Below, in pieces: positions 17,101-24,232 of a stretch of 64,000 nucleotides of DNA. The position numbers and the translations under genes are program-made. How positions within the stretch are numbered: the first letter of the stretch is position 1; each line of letters starts with the position of its first letter. Under the pieces are notes generated by a model. The model searched no databases. It was not told where the DNA came from and saw only the letters and a list, made by a program, of their open reading frames with translations. Source of the DNA: Sphingobium sp. KCTC 72723 (GTDB lineage Bacteria; Pseudomonadota; Alphaproteobacteria; Sphingomonadales; Sphingomonadaceae); assembly GCF_014280435.1 (NCBI RefSeq), contig NZ_CP060388.1, forward strand, positions 1,116,001 through 1,180,000, given 5' to 3'.

Positions 17101-17519
17101 GGGTTCATTCCTGGGATCGTGCCCGCCGCGTCAGCGGTGGAGGCGTAGGACACAATGATTTGGGAGACAGCGGCAGCGTCCGCGATCGGCAAGCGCACGG
17201 CATATGAACCGGTGCGTGAACCCTTGGGGGCGATCCTGCTCCAGCGCGTGTCGGCGGTTACGTCGGGGCGACCATCTGAAAAACGGGCCACGACGTGCAG
17301 ATGCCCATGAAGCATGCCAAGAGCCAATGCTGGGCGCCGGACCAGTCCGTGAACCAGAACGGTGTCACCGCCGTCCTCGGCATGGACGCTCCAGATTTTA
17401 AGCGATTTGCCGGATCTCGCTTCAGGCGTGATAGCGAGCGCCGGATTATTGGCGCAGGCTGACGTCAAAAAGCCGACCGCGCTTCCTGCTACGATCTGCA
17501 GGGTTGTGGCGCGCCTCAT
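17097..17519 (-). CDS. Putative lipoprotein inserted between czcB and czcA
   Basis: 140 residues with 4-bp overlaps on both sides, so it is firmly inside the czcCBA operon. A signal peptide ends in FLTSAC (lipobox, Cys about 22), predicting a lipoprotein. The mature part has beta-rich blocks (KSLKIWSVHAEDGGDTVLVH, GMLHGHLHVVARFSDG) with HGHLH as a possible metal-binding cluster. I do not recognise a named domain. Because czcB and czcA are normally adjacent, this could be an accessory subunit or a metal-binding periplasmic protein of the pump in this lineage; the role is inference. Confidence 0.75.
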   Translation of the reverse strand: MRRATTLQIVAGSAVGFLTSACANNPALAITPEARSGKSLKIWSVHAEDGGDTVLVHGLVRRPALALGMLHGHLHVVARFSDGRPDVTADTRWSRIAPKGSRTGSYAVRLPIADAAAVSQIIVSYASTADAAGTIPGMNP

Positions 17520-18682
17520 TCCTCTTCCCCCGCGCCCTTGCCGAGCTCGGCTTTGAGCAAGAAGGCGTTGCGGGTGGCGATGGCCCGCCCAGCAGGGAAG
17601 CCCGACGCGACTTCAATACGGCCAGCGCTGCGCTGGCCGGTCGTCACCGGCGTCGCCTTGAAGCCGTTGGCGGTACGCACGAACACGACGTCGCGACCGC
17701 CCACGGACTGCACCGCTTCTTCGGGAACGACGATCGCATTGGACGTCACGCTCCGGCTCGGAATCATCCGCACGCGGACCGCAAGGCCGGGTTGAAGCAG
17801 GCTGCTGGTCACGTCCAGGACCGCAGTAGCAGCGCGCGTTTCGCCGCTGAGCGTGGGTGTTACAGCCCGCACCAGCGCATCGACAGTACGGCCATCAGGG
17901 AGTTCGATGATCGCCTTGTCCCCTGCTTCGAGACGAGCGGCATCAGCGGCACCGACCGCCGCTTCGATCTGGATCTGGCGCGGATCAGCGACCCGAAACA
18001 GCTCCGTCTCCGGTTGTACATAGGCTCCAAGACTGACCTTCATTGCGGTCACGCGACCCGAGATCGGACTGGCGAGGACAACGCCGCGACCATCGGACGT
18101 GATGTTGGCGGCACCCGCTGCAACCGCCGCTCGCCGCGCTTCCGCAGCGGCCGAGGCCGCTTCTGCCTGTGCGGTCTCCAGATCGACCCGGGCGGATACC
18201 TTCTGGTCATAGAGATAGCGTTCGCGGGCCAGCGCCTTCTGAGCCAGCGTTGCCTTGGCGCCCGCGGCCGTGCGGTCCGCCGCAATCTGTGCCGCATCGC
18301 GGCTTTCTACCACCGCCAGCGCCTCACCGGCACGAACCGGATCGCCCAGCCTCTTCAGGACACGCGTTACGGCGCCACCCGCCCTTGCGGTCACGATCGC
18401 CTCACCGGTCGGCGACGGCGTGACGACGGCCTGGGAGATAATCTCTGCCCCAAGCCCGCCTGCGGCGATCGTCTCGGTGACAACGCCGGCATCCTTGATC
18501 GCGGCCGCAGTCATCGTGATCGTATCGGCGGGTGCATCGGCCTGAGCCTCGTCGCTCTTTGCCGCAGTTTCGGTCGTGGCCGCGGGGGTGTCGCTCGTGC
18601 AGCGCGCGACGGTAAAACCGCCGACGGCAGCGAACAACACGGCACCCGCCACGCCGCCCAGAAGGCGCTTGTCTTGGATCAT
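17516..18682 (-). CDS. czcB: CzcB-type RND periplasmic adaptor
   Basis: 388 residues from ATG 18682, chosen because GGAG lies 8 bp upstream; an earlier start at 18715 lacks this. An N-terminal membrane anchor (LLGGVAGAVLFAAVGGFTVA) is followed by a lipoyl/hairpin region (AGGAVTRVLKRLGDPVRAGE ... ALARERYLYDQKVSARVDLE), a beta-barrel and a membrane-proximal domain (VRTANGFKATPVTTGQ), the standard membrane-fusion protein order. There is no His-rich N-terminus and no CusF-like tail. It bridges CzcA and the CzcC channel. It overlaps the following lipoprotein gene by 4 bp. Confidence 0.9.
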   Translation of the reverse strand: MIQDKRLLGGVAGAVLFAAVGGFTVARCTSDTPAATTETAAKSDEAQADAPADTITMTAAAIKDAGVVTETIAAGGLGAEIISQAVVTPSPTGEAIVTARAGGAVTRVLKRLGDPVRAGEALAVVESRDAAQIAADRTAAGAKATLAQKALARERYLYDQKVSARVDLETAQAEAASAAAEARRAAVAAGAANITSDGRGVVLASPISGRVTAMKVSLGAYVQPETELFRVADPRQIQIEAAVGAADAARLEAGDKAIIELPDGRTVDALVRAVTPTLSGETRAATAVLDVTSSLLQPGLAVRVRMIPSRSVTSNAIVVPEEAVQSVGGRDVVFVRTANGFKATPVTTGQRSAGRIEVASGFPAGRAIATRNAFLLKAELGKGAGEEE

Positions 18683-18801
18683 ACGATATCTCCGGAATGG
18701 GGCTGGCCTGGGCACGATAGCCCGGCGATCGACGGCGCATGTGCCGTCATGATGGGAAAGTGCGCGGCGAACCGCAGCTTGAAGGAGGATAGCTGCATCG
18801 C

Positions 18802-20067
18802 TCAGCGCTCCCGCAATTCAGGCGCGGGCGCGGTCAGTCGCTCAAGGCGAGCCTCGGCATCGTGATAGGCTGCCAGGGCATCGGTGAAGGCAGCGCGTGT
18901 CTCGGCAAGCGTTCTTTCCGCCTCCAGCAGGTCGAGCTGACTGAACTTGCCCTGGGCATAACCGACACGGGCAATCCGCGCGGCCTCCAATGCCGCGGCA
19001 AGGCCAGGGCCGCCCATGGATCTGGCCGATGCCGCCGCATTGGCGAGTTGGGCCTGCGCGCCTGCAATGGCCTGCTCGGCCTCGATGATCGCCAGCCTGC
19101 GATTGGCGTCGGCGCGATCCTGCTCCGCCCGGGCCTGGCTGACAGCTGCGGAACCGTTGTTGAAGACGGGAAAGGGAATGGCGATCCCCACCACGGCCGC
19201 CATGTCGTTGGTCTGCGCGAGACGACGTGCGCCAGCGCTGATCGTGATGTCGGGAATGCGCTGGGATCGTGCGAGCCGAACCTGGGCGCTGGCCGTATTC
19301 ACGTCCGCTTGGGCGGCGGCAAGCGCCAGCGTTCCGTCGGGCGCGATCGTCATCACCGGCCCGTAGCCGCCGATACGGTCGAACCAGGCCAGATCAAGCG
19401 CACCATCGATGGGCTGACCGATCAGGCGCGCGAGATTGCCGCGTGCCACTTGGGCCTCGCGGGTCGCCCGTTCCAACCCAAGCTCGGCGTTGACACGCAG
19501 CACGTCGGCACGCTGCTGGTCGATCGGTGCCCCCGCGCCGGCAGTCACGCGAACGCGCGCCGCCCTGAAGGCATTGCCTGCGATCTCTGCTTGCTGGCGT
19601 GCGACGTCCACCCGCCGTTCGGCGGCGGCCGCCTCGATATAGGTTTGCGATATTCGCAGATTGAGGTCTGCAAGCGCGATAGCTGCGTCGATGCGAACGC
19701 GATTGCTGCGGGAATCGGCGACCGCGATGCGGGCCGAACGCTTGCCGCCCAGCTCGATCGGCAAGGCAAGACTCGCGGTCGTTTCGGCGCTTCGGACGCC
19801 GCGATAATCACCCGACCCCGCGACATTCTCCGTCTGCACCTGAATCTCAGGATTGGGCCGAAGGCCAGCGATGGTGCGGGCAGCGCCAGCCGCACGCAGG
19901 TCGGCGCTCGCAGCATCGATACTGGGGGAGCTGCCCCCCGCGATGGTACGGGCACGGTCCAGCGTGAAGACAGGTTGATTGGCAGACGGCGGCGATGTGG
20001 CCGTCTGCGCCTGCGCGATCGACGCGCAGGACGTTACGGCCAGTAAGGCCGCGATGACACGATGCAT
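18802..20067 (-). CDS. czcC: CzcC-type TolC-family outer-membrane channel
   Basis: 421 residues, ATG 20067 with a signal peptide (HRVIAALLAVTSCASIAQA). Two repeated helical halves with the OEP pattern are seen: FTLDRARTIAGGSSPSIDAA, IALADLNLRISQTYIEAAAA, then VGIAIPFPVFNNGSAAVSQA and SQLDLLEAERTLAETRAAF. It forms the outer-membrane exit duct for CzcBA. It precedes czcB by 119 bp, the largest gap within the operon, which holds no obvious promoter. Divalent-metal specificity is taken from its neighbours. Confidence 0.9.
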   Translation of the reverse strand: MHRVIAALLAVTSCASIAQAQTATSPPSANQPVFTLDRARTIAGGSSPSIDAASADLRAAGAARTIAGLRPNPEIQVQTENVAGSGDYRGVRSAETTASLALPIELGGKRSARIAVADSRSNRVRIDAAIALADLNLRISQTYIEAAAAERRVDVARQQAEIAGNAFRAARVRVTAGAGAPIDQQRADVLRVNAELGLERATREAQVARGNLARLIGQPIDGALDLAWFDRIGGYGPVMTIAPDGTLALAAAQADVNTASAQVRLARSQRIPDITISAGARRLAQTNDMAAVVGIAIPFPVFNNGSAAVSQARAEQDRADANRRLAIIEAEQAIAGAQAQLANAAASARSMGGPGLAAALEAARIARVGYAQGKFSQLDLLEAERTLAETRAAFTDALAAYHDAEARLERLTAPAPELRER

Positions 20068-20132
20068 GGATAAAGAACTCCTGACGAACCTTGAGAGCCC
20101 ACCGGTCGATGCCGGAGGGAGCTAGGGAATCG

Positions 20133-20468
20133 TCAGGCTTGTGGAGGTCGTAGCGCCGCGTCAGCGGCCGCGGTTGCCATGGCTATCGCCTGGCCGGGCC
20201 GCATGATGGATCCAGCTGAATCCTGTCCAAAGGGTTCGGCCTTCGCCAATGGTGCTGCGACATGATGGCCATGGCAACTGCCATGATGGTGCGGATAGCC
20301 CTTGTCGCTATCGGCGGGTACCTGGTCGCCATCGCCATCGGCATGACCAATCTCGGCGGCGCTATTGGCATCGATACAGACGATCGGCTCCATTGCATGC
20401 GTGACCGACCCCATCCCCAGGGACAGGAACACGGCCAGGCAAGCAAAAAGGATCGTCAATCGATGCAT
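20133..20468 (-). CDS. His-rich periplasmic protein, czc-associated
   Basis: 111 residues. A signal peptide (LTILFACLAVFLSLGMGSVTHA) is followed by a single-Cys segment (MEPIVCIDAN), an acidic stretch and HHHGSCHGHH, a likely Zn/Co-binding cluster, then a Met/Ala-rich tail. It resembles in layout the small CzcI-like/His-rich periplasmic proteins that precede czcCBA in other bacteria, but I cannot claim homology. It starts 18 bp after the CDF gene and ends 65 bp before czcC, so it is in the same transcript. A metal-chaperone or modulator role is likely but inferred. Confidence 0.7.
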   Translation of the reverse strand: MHRLTILFACLAVFLSLGMGSVTHAMEPIVCIDANSAAEIGHADGDGDQVPADSDKGYPHHHGSCHGHHVAAPLAKAEPFGQDSAGSIMRPGQAIAMATAAADAALRPPQA

Positions 20469-20486
20469 CTACGCTCCTTCTAGCAA

Positions 20487-21146
20487 CTATCGGCTCGTAG
20501 AGGCCAGAGAATGTTGTGCCGAACCTTCACTTGCCGGATTCGGGCGCAGTTCTGCGCGAGCCTGGCTGATGATTTGCAGACCGCCCCAGATACCCAGGGC
20601 CGCCATGATCAGGGCGACAGCGAGATCCGGCCAGGCCGTGCCCGTCCCGACGACACCGGCTGCCGCTAGCAGGACCGCAAGATTGCCGATCGCGTCGTTG
20701 CGCGAGCAGATCCAGACCGAGCGCATATTGGCGTCGCCACTCCGGTAGCGATAGAGCATGAGCGCAACGCTGCCGTTGGCGATCAGGGCGATGACCCCGA
20801 CGATCCCCATCGTCTCGGCCTGCGGCACGCCACGGCCCAACGCCGCAAGGACCGTGGTGACGAGCACATAAAGGCCGAAGGCGAGGATCGTGCCGCCCTT
20901 GAGCAGCGCGGCGCGCGACCTCCAGCCCAGCGCCATGCCGGCGACCCCGAGACTGATTGCATAATTGGCGGAATCGCCCAGGAAATCGAGTGCGTCCGCC
21001 TGCAGGGATCGCGATCCCGAAGCGATACCCGCGACGATCTCGCCCAGAAACATTGCCAGATTGATCGCGAGCGCGATCCACAACATGCGGCGCCAGCGCG
21101 GATCGGGCGCTTGCGGCGCGTCCGACTGGCAGCTGCTACAGACCAT
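20487..21146 (-). CDS. Cation diffusion facilitator, short form
   Basis: 219 residues, six membrane segments, no C-terminal cytoplasmic domain. CDF signatures: LNLAMFLGEIVAG-like first segment (INLAMFLGEIVAG), DALDFLGDSANY in segment 2 (Asp-x3-Asp) and RNDAIGNLAV in segment 5 (Asn-Asp instead of the usual His-x3-Asp). These variant ligands and the loss of the dimerising tail set it apart from CzcD/ZitB. The N-terminus has CSSC. It is the first gene after the MerR-type promoter at 21179-21209 and probably removes Zn/Co/Cd from the cytoplasm in concert with the P1B-4 ATPase. Substrate assignment is from context. Confidence 0.83.
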   Translation of the reverse strand: MVCSSCQSDAPQAPDPRWRRMLWIALAINLAMFLGEIVAGIASGSRSLQADALDFLGDSANYAISLGVAGMALGWRSRAALLKGGTILAFGLYVLVTTVLAALGRGVPQAETMGIVGVIALIANGSVALMLYRYRSGDANMRSVWICSRNDAIGNLAVLLAAAGVVGTGTAWPDLAVALIMAALGIWGGLQIISQARAELRPNPASEGSAQHSLASTSR

Positions 21147-21178
21147 GGATCGGGACTCGGACAGACATCATGAACATC

Positions 21179-21209
21179 TCTATGCACCCTCTAGTTGCTA
21201 GAGGGTCAA
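21179..21209 (-). promoter_or_regulatory. MerR-type promoter/operator of the czc operon
   Basis: On the minus strand: TTGACC (21209-21204), exactly 19 bp, then CATAGA (21184-21179). The over-long 19-bp spacer is the hallmark of promoters untwisted by MerR activators. It contains the dyad ACCCTCTAG-TTG-CTAGAGGGT, 9-bp perfect arms. It lies 33 bp upstream of the CDF start. Its twin at 23238-23268 has the same arms, so both should answer to the regulator encoded at 23299. Confidence 0.88.
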
Positions 21210-21239
21210 GGCAAATAATGTTCGCTCGCGCCGCCCGCA

Positions 21240-23231
21240 TCAGCCGGTTGCCGCAGCGGCGCGGCGCCGGTTGAGAATGAAGCCGCCGAGCACCGCGATG
21301 AGCATCAGGAGTTGGGCGGCCATCGATTGCATGGTCGGGAAGATGCCGAGCATGGAAATGCGGATTCCGCCGCCAAGCGGGGCGATGTCGATGATGCCGG
21401 CTTCCTGCAGCGCCGACACGCCCTTGCCGGCGAGCACGATGGTGAGGATTGCCATCAACCACGCGCTATAGGCGAAGAATTTCGCGATCGGCAGGTCGCG
21501 GCTATAACGCAGCATGGCCCAGGCAATGAGCCCGAGCAGCAGGACCGCCGAGCCGGCGCCGACCAGCATCATGCTGCCATTGCCCTGGGTCCAGAGCGCG
21601 GCATAGAACAGGATCGTCTCGAAGACCTCGCGATAAACGACGATGAAGGCCAGGCCGAACAGGAACCAGGCCGACTGCTTCGACAGCGCGCGCGACATCT
21701 TCTCCCTGATGTAGCGTTGCCATTGGTCCGCCTGTGCCTTTCCGTGCATCCAGATCCCCACGGAGAGCAGGACGACGGCCGCGAACAGCGATCCGAACCC
21801 TTCGGTAAGCTCCCGGCTCGCGCCGCTGATGCCGATCGCATAGGTCGCGATTCCCCAGGTCAGGGCGCCCGCCGCCAGCGCCCCGATCCAGCCGCCATGG
21901 ACGTAGGGCAGCACTTCAGGCCGCTCCGCCTTGCGCAGGAAAGCGACCATCGCAACGACGATCAGCAGGGCTTCGAGCCCCTCGCGCAGCAAGATGGTAA
22001 AGGCGCCCAGGAAGGTCGATGCGCTGCTCGCTGCGTCGGGGGACAATGCCGCATCGGCGTCGTCGAACAGACCGTCGAGCACCTGGACGCGGGTGGCGAT
22101 CTCGTCCGCGGGGCGCCCCTGCTGGAGCCCCGCCCGGAATTCGCCCATGGTGCTTTCGATATGCCCCATGAGCGTTGCATCGCGCGCGGTCAGCATCGGC
22201 TCGAGTGGCTCGAAGCCATCGAGATAGGCGGAGAGCGCGAGTTCCTGGGCGGCGTGGCGGTCGCCACCACGATAGGCGGCAAGGCTCTGTGCCAGCTTTT
22301 CGCGCGCGATGGTCAGCGAACCGGGGGCCTGCCGGATCACCGCGTCCGGGTGGCGGCGCAGATAGGCGATCACCGCGTCCGCCTTGGCAGGTCCGAGCGT
22401 TTTCGCAAGCGACTCGGGTGTCAGCCCCGCCAGCGTCGTCAGGTCAGGGATCATGTGCCGCAGGTCGGGATCGGATTTCCACAGCCGCTCGCCCTGACTG
22501 GCAAGAGCATCGGGAAATGCGAAGCGACCGGCATAGAAGGCCAGCGCCCAGCGATCTTCGCTCGGCAAGGTCGCAAAGCTTTGCATCGCGGTGCCGTCAA
22601 TGCCCTGACCGATCACTTGGTAGAGCGCGAAGGGACTGCGCTGCCGCGCGCGCTTCACCTCGCTAAAGGCGATCGGCGGCGTCGTGAGCTTTGCAGCATC
22701 GGGGCCATGCCCATCTCCGGTCATGCCATGGCAGCTCGCGCAATTCTGCGCGAACAAGGAGGCGCCCCGGGCCAGGTCGGGCGCCTTGCTCGGCGCGAGG
22801 GGCACCGGATAGGCCTTGAGTAGATCGGCGGCGAGGCCGTGGGCGATGCGGGCGACTTCCTCGGGCGTGCCTTTCGCGGCAATCAAACCCTGGAGACGGG
22901 TTGCGCCGGCGATCAGCGGTCCGCGCGCCGGTGTGGGCGGCAGAGCCGCGAGGCGGCTTGATACCGACGCCGCGAATTCGGTCATCTCGGCATATTCGGA
23001 AGGACTCTTCACCCGCCCGCCGCTGACAGCACCGCCATAATCGACCGCCATATAGTCGAGCAGCCGCCATGCCGTCTGCACGTCAGCAGTATCGGCGTGG
23101 GCAATGGTGCTGACACCGGCCATACAGAGAAATGCTGCCAGGACGGCCAGGGCGCGCCGAAACAACGGCTTTGGTCCCGGTGTGACGGGAGGACTCGGGC
23201 GGCGAGATTCGGCAGGGTGGAAGCGAGGCAT
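21240..23231 (-). CDS. Cytochrome c-FTR1 fusion permease (PbrT-like)
   Basis: 663 residues. A signal/anchor segment (RRALAVLAAFLCMAGVSTIAHA, residues 25-46) precedes a c-type cytochrome domain with the haem motif CASCHG, then a linker, then an FTR1 permease with REGLEALL and YREVFETI, the two RExxE motifs for Fe3+-type transport. This fusion is that of PbrT, the Pb2+ uptake permease of the C. metallidurans pbr operon, and of some iron permeases. The neighbouring merR gene and MerR-type promoter favour a metal-resistance-linked role. The ATG at 23231 coincides with the predicted transcription start, so the mRNA may be leaderless or a downstream non-ATG start is used. Confidence 0.87.
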   Translation of the reverse strand: MPRFHPAESRRPSPPVTPGPKPLFRRALAVLAAFLCMAGVSTIAHADTADVQTAWRLLDYMAVDYGGAVSGGRVKSPSEYAEMTEFAASVSSRLAALPPTPARGPLIAGATRLQGLIAAKGTPEEVARIAHGLAADLLKAYPVPLAPSKAPDLARGASLFAQNCASCHGMTGDGHGPDAAKLTTPPIAFSEVKRARQRSPFALYQVIGQGIDGTAMQSFATLPSEDRWALAFYAGRFAFPDALASQGERLWKSDPDLRHMIPDLTTLAGLTPESLAKTLGPAKADAVIAYLRRHPDAVIRQAPGSLTIAREKLAQSLAAYRGGDRHAAQELALSAYLDGFEPLEPMLTARDATLMGHIESTMGEFRAGLQQGRPADEIATRVQVLDGLFDDADAALSPDAASSASTFLGAFTILLREGLEALLIVVAMVAFLRKAERPEVLPYVHGGWIGALAAGALTWGIATYAIGISGASRELTEGFGSLFAAVVLLSVGIWMHGKAQADQWQRYIREKMSRALSKQSAWFLFGLAFIVVYREVFETILFYAALWTQGNGSMMLVGAGSAVLLLGLIAWAMLRYSRDLPIAKFFAYSAWLMAILTIVLAGKGVSALQEAGIIDIAPLGGGIRISMLGIFPTMQSMAAQLLMLIAVLGGFILNRRRAAAATG

Positions 23232-23237
23232 CCCGGC

Positions 23238-23268
23238 CTCATAAACCCTCTAGCAGCTAGAGGGTCAA
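23238..23268 (-). promoter_or_regulatory. MerR-type promoter/operator of the cytochrome c-FTR1 gene
   Basis: Minus strand TTGACC (23268-23263), 19-bp spacer, TATGAG (23243-23238). The spacer is filled by a perfect dyad ACCCTCTAGC-A-GCTAGAGGGT with 10-bp arms. The predicted start of transcription falls at about 23231, the first base of the annotated ATG. It is nearly identical to the czc operon promoter 2 kb away. Confidence 0.9.
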
Positions 23269-23298
23269 GCAGTTCTGCAACTTAGTTGCAATAGCGGG

Positions 23299-23718
23299 TC
23301 ATCCCGAGCGCTCGATATCCGGCGCCAAAGTCTCGATGATCCGACATTGCGAGATAGTCCCCTGCCCGCATTGGACGATGAGATTGCCCAGCTCCGAACG
23401 CAAGGTCGCCAGATCCTTCAACTTGCGATCGATCTCGGCGAGATGTTCTCGCGCGATGAGATCCACCGCCGAGCAGGAAATGTCCTTCTGGTCCGCCAGG
23501 CCGAGCAGCGCCTGGACTTGGTCGAGGGAAAAACCGAGAGCCCGCGCGCGACGGATGAAGCTGAGCCGCGCAAGGTGCTGGGGCAAGTAGGCACGATAAT
23601 TGTTCTTCGTGCGTTCAGGCGCCTCCAGCAAGCCGGCGCTTTCATAATAGCGGATCGTCTCCACCTTCGTTCCCGTGGCGGCGGCGAGCTTGCCGATGCT
23701 GAGCGACCCTGACGCCAT
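23299..23718 (-). CDS. MerR-family heavy-metal regulator (PbrR/CadR/ZntR type)
   Basis: 139 residues. The N-terminal MerR helix-turn-helix is SIGKLAAATGTKVETIRYYE, followed by RTKNNYRAYLPQHLARLSFI and a dimerisation helix. Metal-ligand cysteines are C82, C117 and C125 (CGQGTISQC loop). The C82/C117 positions match classic MerR, PbrR and CadR-type sensors of 2+ ions and differ from copper sensors, which have Ser in place of the first. It most probably activates the two 19-bp-spacer promoters at 23238 and 21179, and so controls FTR1 and the whole czc operon. Exact metal (Pb, Cd or Zn) cannot be told. Confidence 0.88.
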   Translation of the reverse strand: MASGSLSIGKLAAATGTKVETIRYYESAGLLEAPERTKNNYRAYLPQHLARLSFIRRARALGFSLDQVQALLGLADQKDISCSAVDLIAREHLAEIDRKLKDLATLRSELGNLIVQCGQGTISQCRIIETLAPDIERSG

Positions 23719-23723
23719 CGACC

Positions 23724-23754
23724 ATGACCCTATAGTGACTTTAGGCTTCTATAG
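23724..23754. promoter_or_regulatory. MerR-operator-like dyad upstream of merR
   Basis: CCTATAGTGACTTTAGG (23729-23745) is a near-dyad of the MerR-operator type just upstream of the merR ATG (23718). Read on the plus strand it is flanked by ATGACC (23724-23729), a 19-bp gap and CTATAG (23749-23754), a weak MerR-type promoter that points away from merR toward no plus-strand gene. It may serve autoregulation of merR. The half-sites differ from the CCCTCTAGC arms of the other two operators, so the binding protein is uncertain. Confidence 0.5.
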
Positions 23755-23819
23755 AGACCGTTGGCACAAAGAGTCGAGCAGGCTGTGGCGCCGGAGAAGG
23801 CCGGCGCCATCGAACCTGG

Positions 23820-24215
23820 TCAGGGCTGCTTGTGGATCGCGGTCACCTCGCCCGCGCTGCCGGTCAACGTAAGGTCAAAATCGACCTTGTCGCCGACCTT
23901 GGCAGCATCGGTGATCGCCGGTGCAGCCTTGAACGCCATCGTCATCGCCGGCCATTTGGCTTCGGGGATCGGGCCATGATCGAGCGTGATCGTGCCCGCG
24001 GTCTTGTCGATGGCGGTGACCGTACCATGACCCTTGGCCATGATCGGCGCAGTGGCCGCCGGTGCCATCGCCATGTTGCCCATGTCGCTGTTCATGGTTG
24101 CGGCAGCAGGCGCCGCCTGGTTGGTCTCGGCCGCAACGGGAGTCTCCGCTTTCTTGCCGCACGCGGCAGTCATGGCGGCGAGGCCGAGGGCAATCGTCAG
24201 TCGTACATAGGTCAT
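23820..24215 (-). CDS. cusF: CusF-like periplasmic copper-binding lipoprotein
   Basis: 131 residues, ATG 24215 with AAGGAG nearby. A lipobox (MTAAC) predicts a lipoprotein; next come a Met-rich linker (MNSDMGNMAMAP) and a CusF fold: GHGTVTAIDKTAGTITLDHG, then PIPEAKWPAMTMAF. The His, Trp and two Met of this block are the Cu(I)/Ag(I) ligands of CusF (H36, W44, M47, M49 in E. coli). It passes copper to CusB. It follows cusA by 17 bp and is the last gene of the cus operon. Confidence 0.9.
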   Translation of the reverse strand: MTYVRLTIALGLAAMTAACGKKAETPVAAETNQAAPAAATMNSDMGNMAMAPAATAPIMAKGHGTVTAIDKTAGTITLDHGPIPEAKWPAMTMAFKAAPAITDAAKVGDKVDFDLTLTGSAGEVTAIHKQP

Positions 24216-24232
24216 GGTCTTCTCCTTGCAGG

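Noticed and set aside
21312..22823. 503-codon open frame antisense to the cytochrome c-FTR1 gene
   Set aside because: Shadow frame; the opposite strand has the haem and REGLE motifs.
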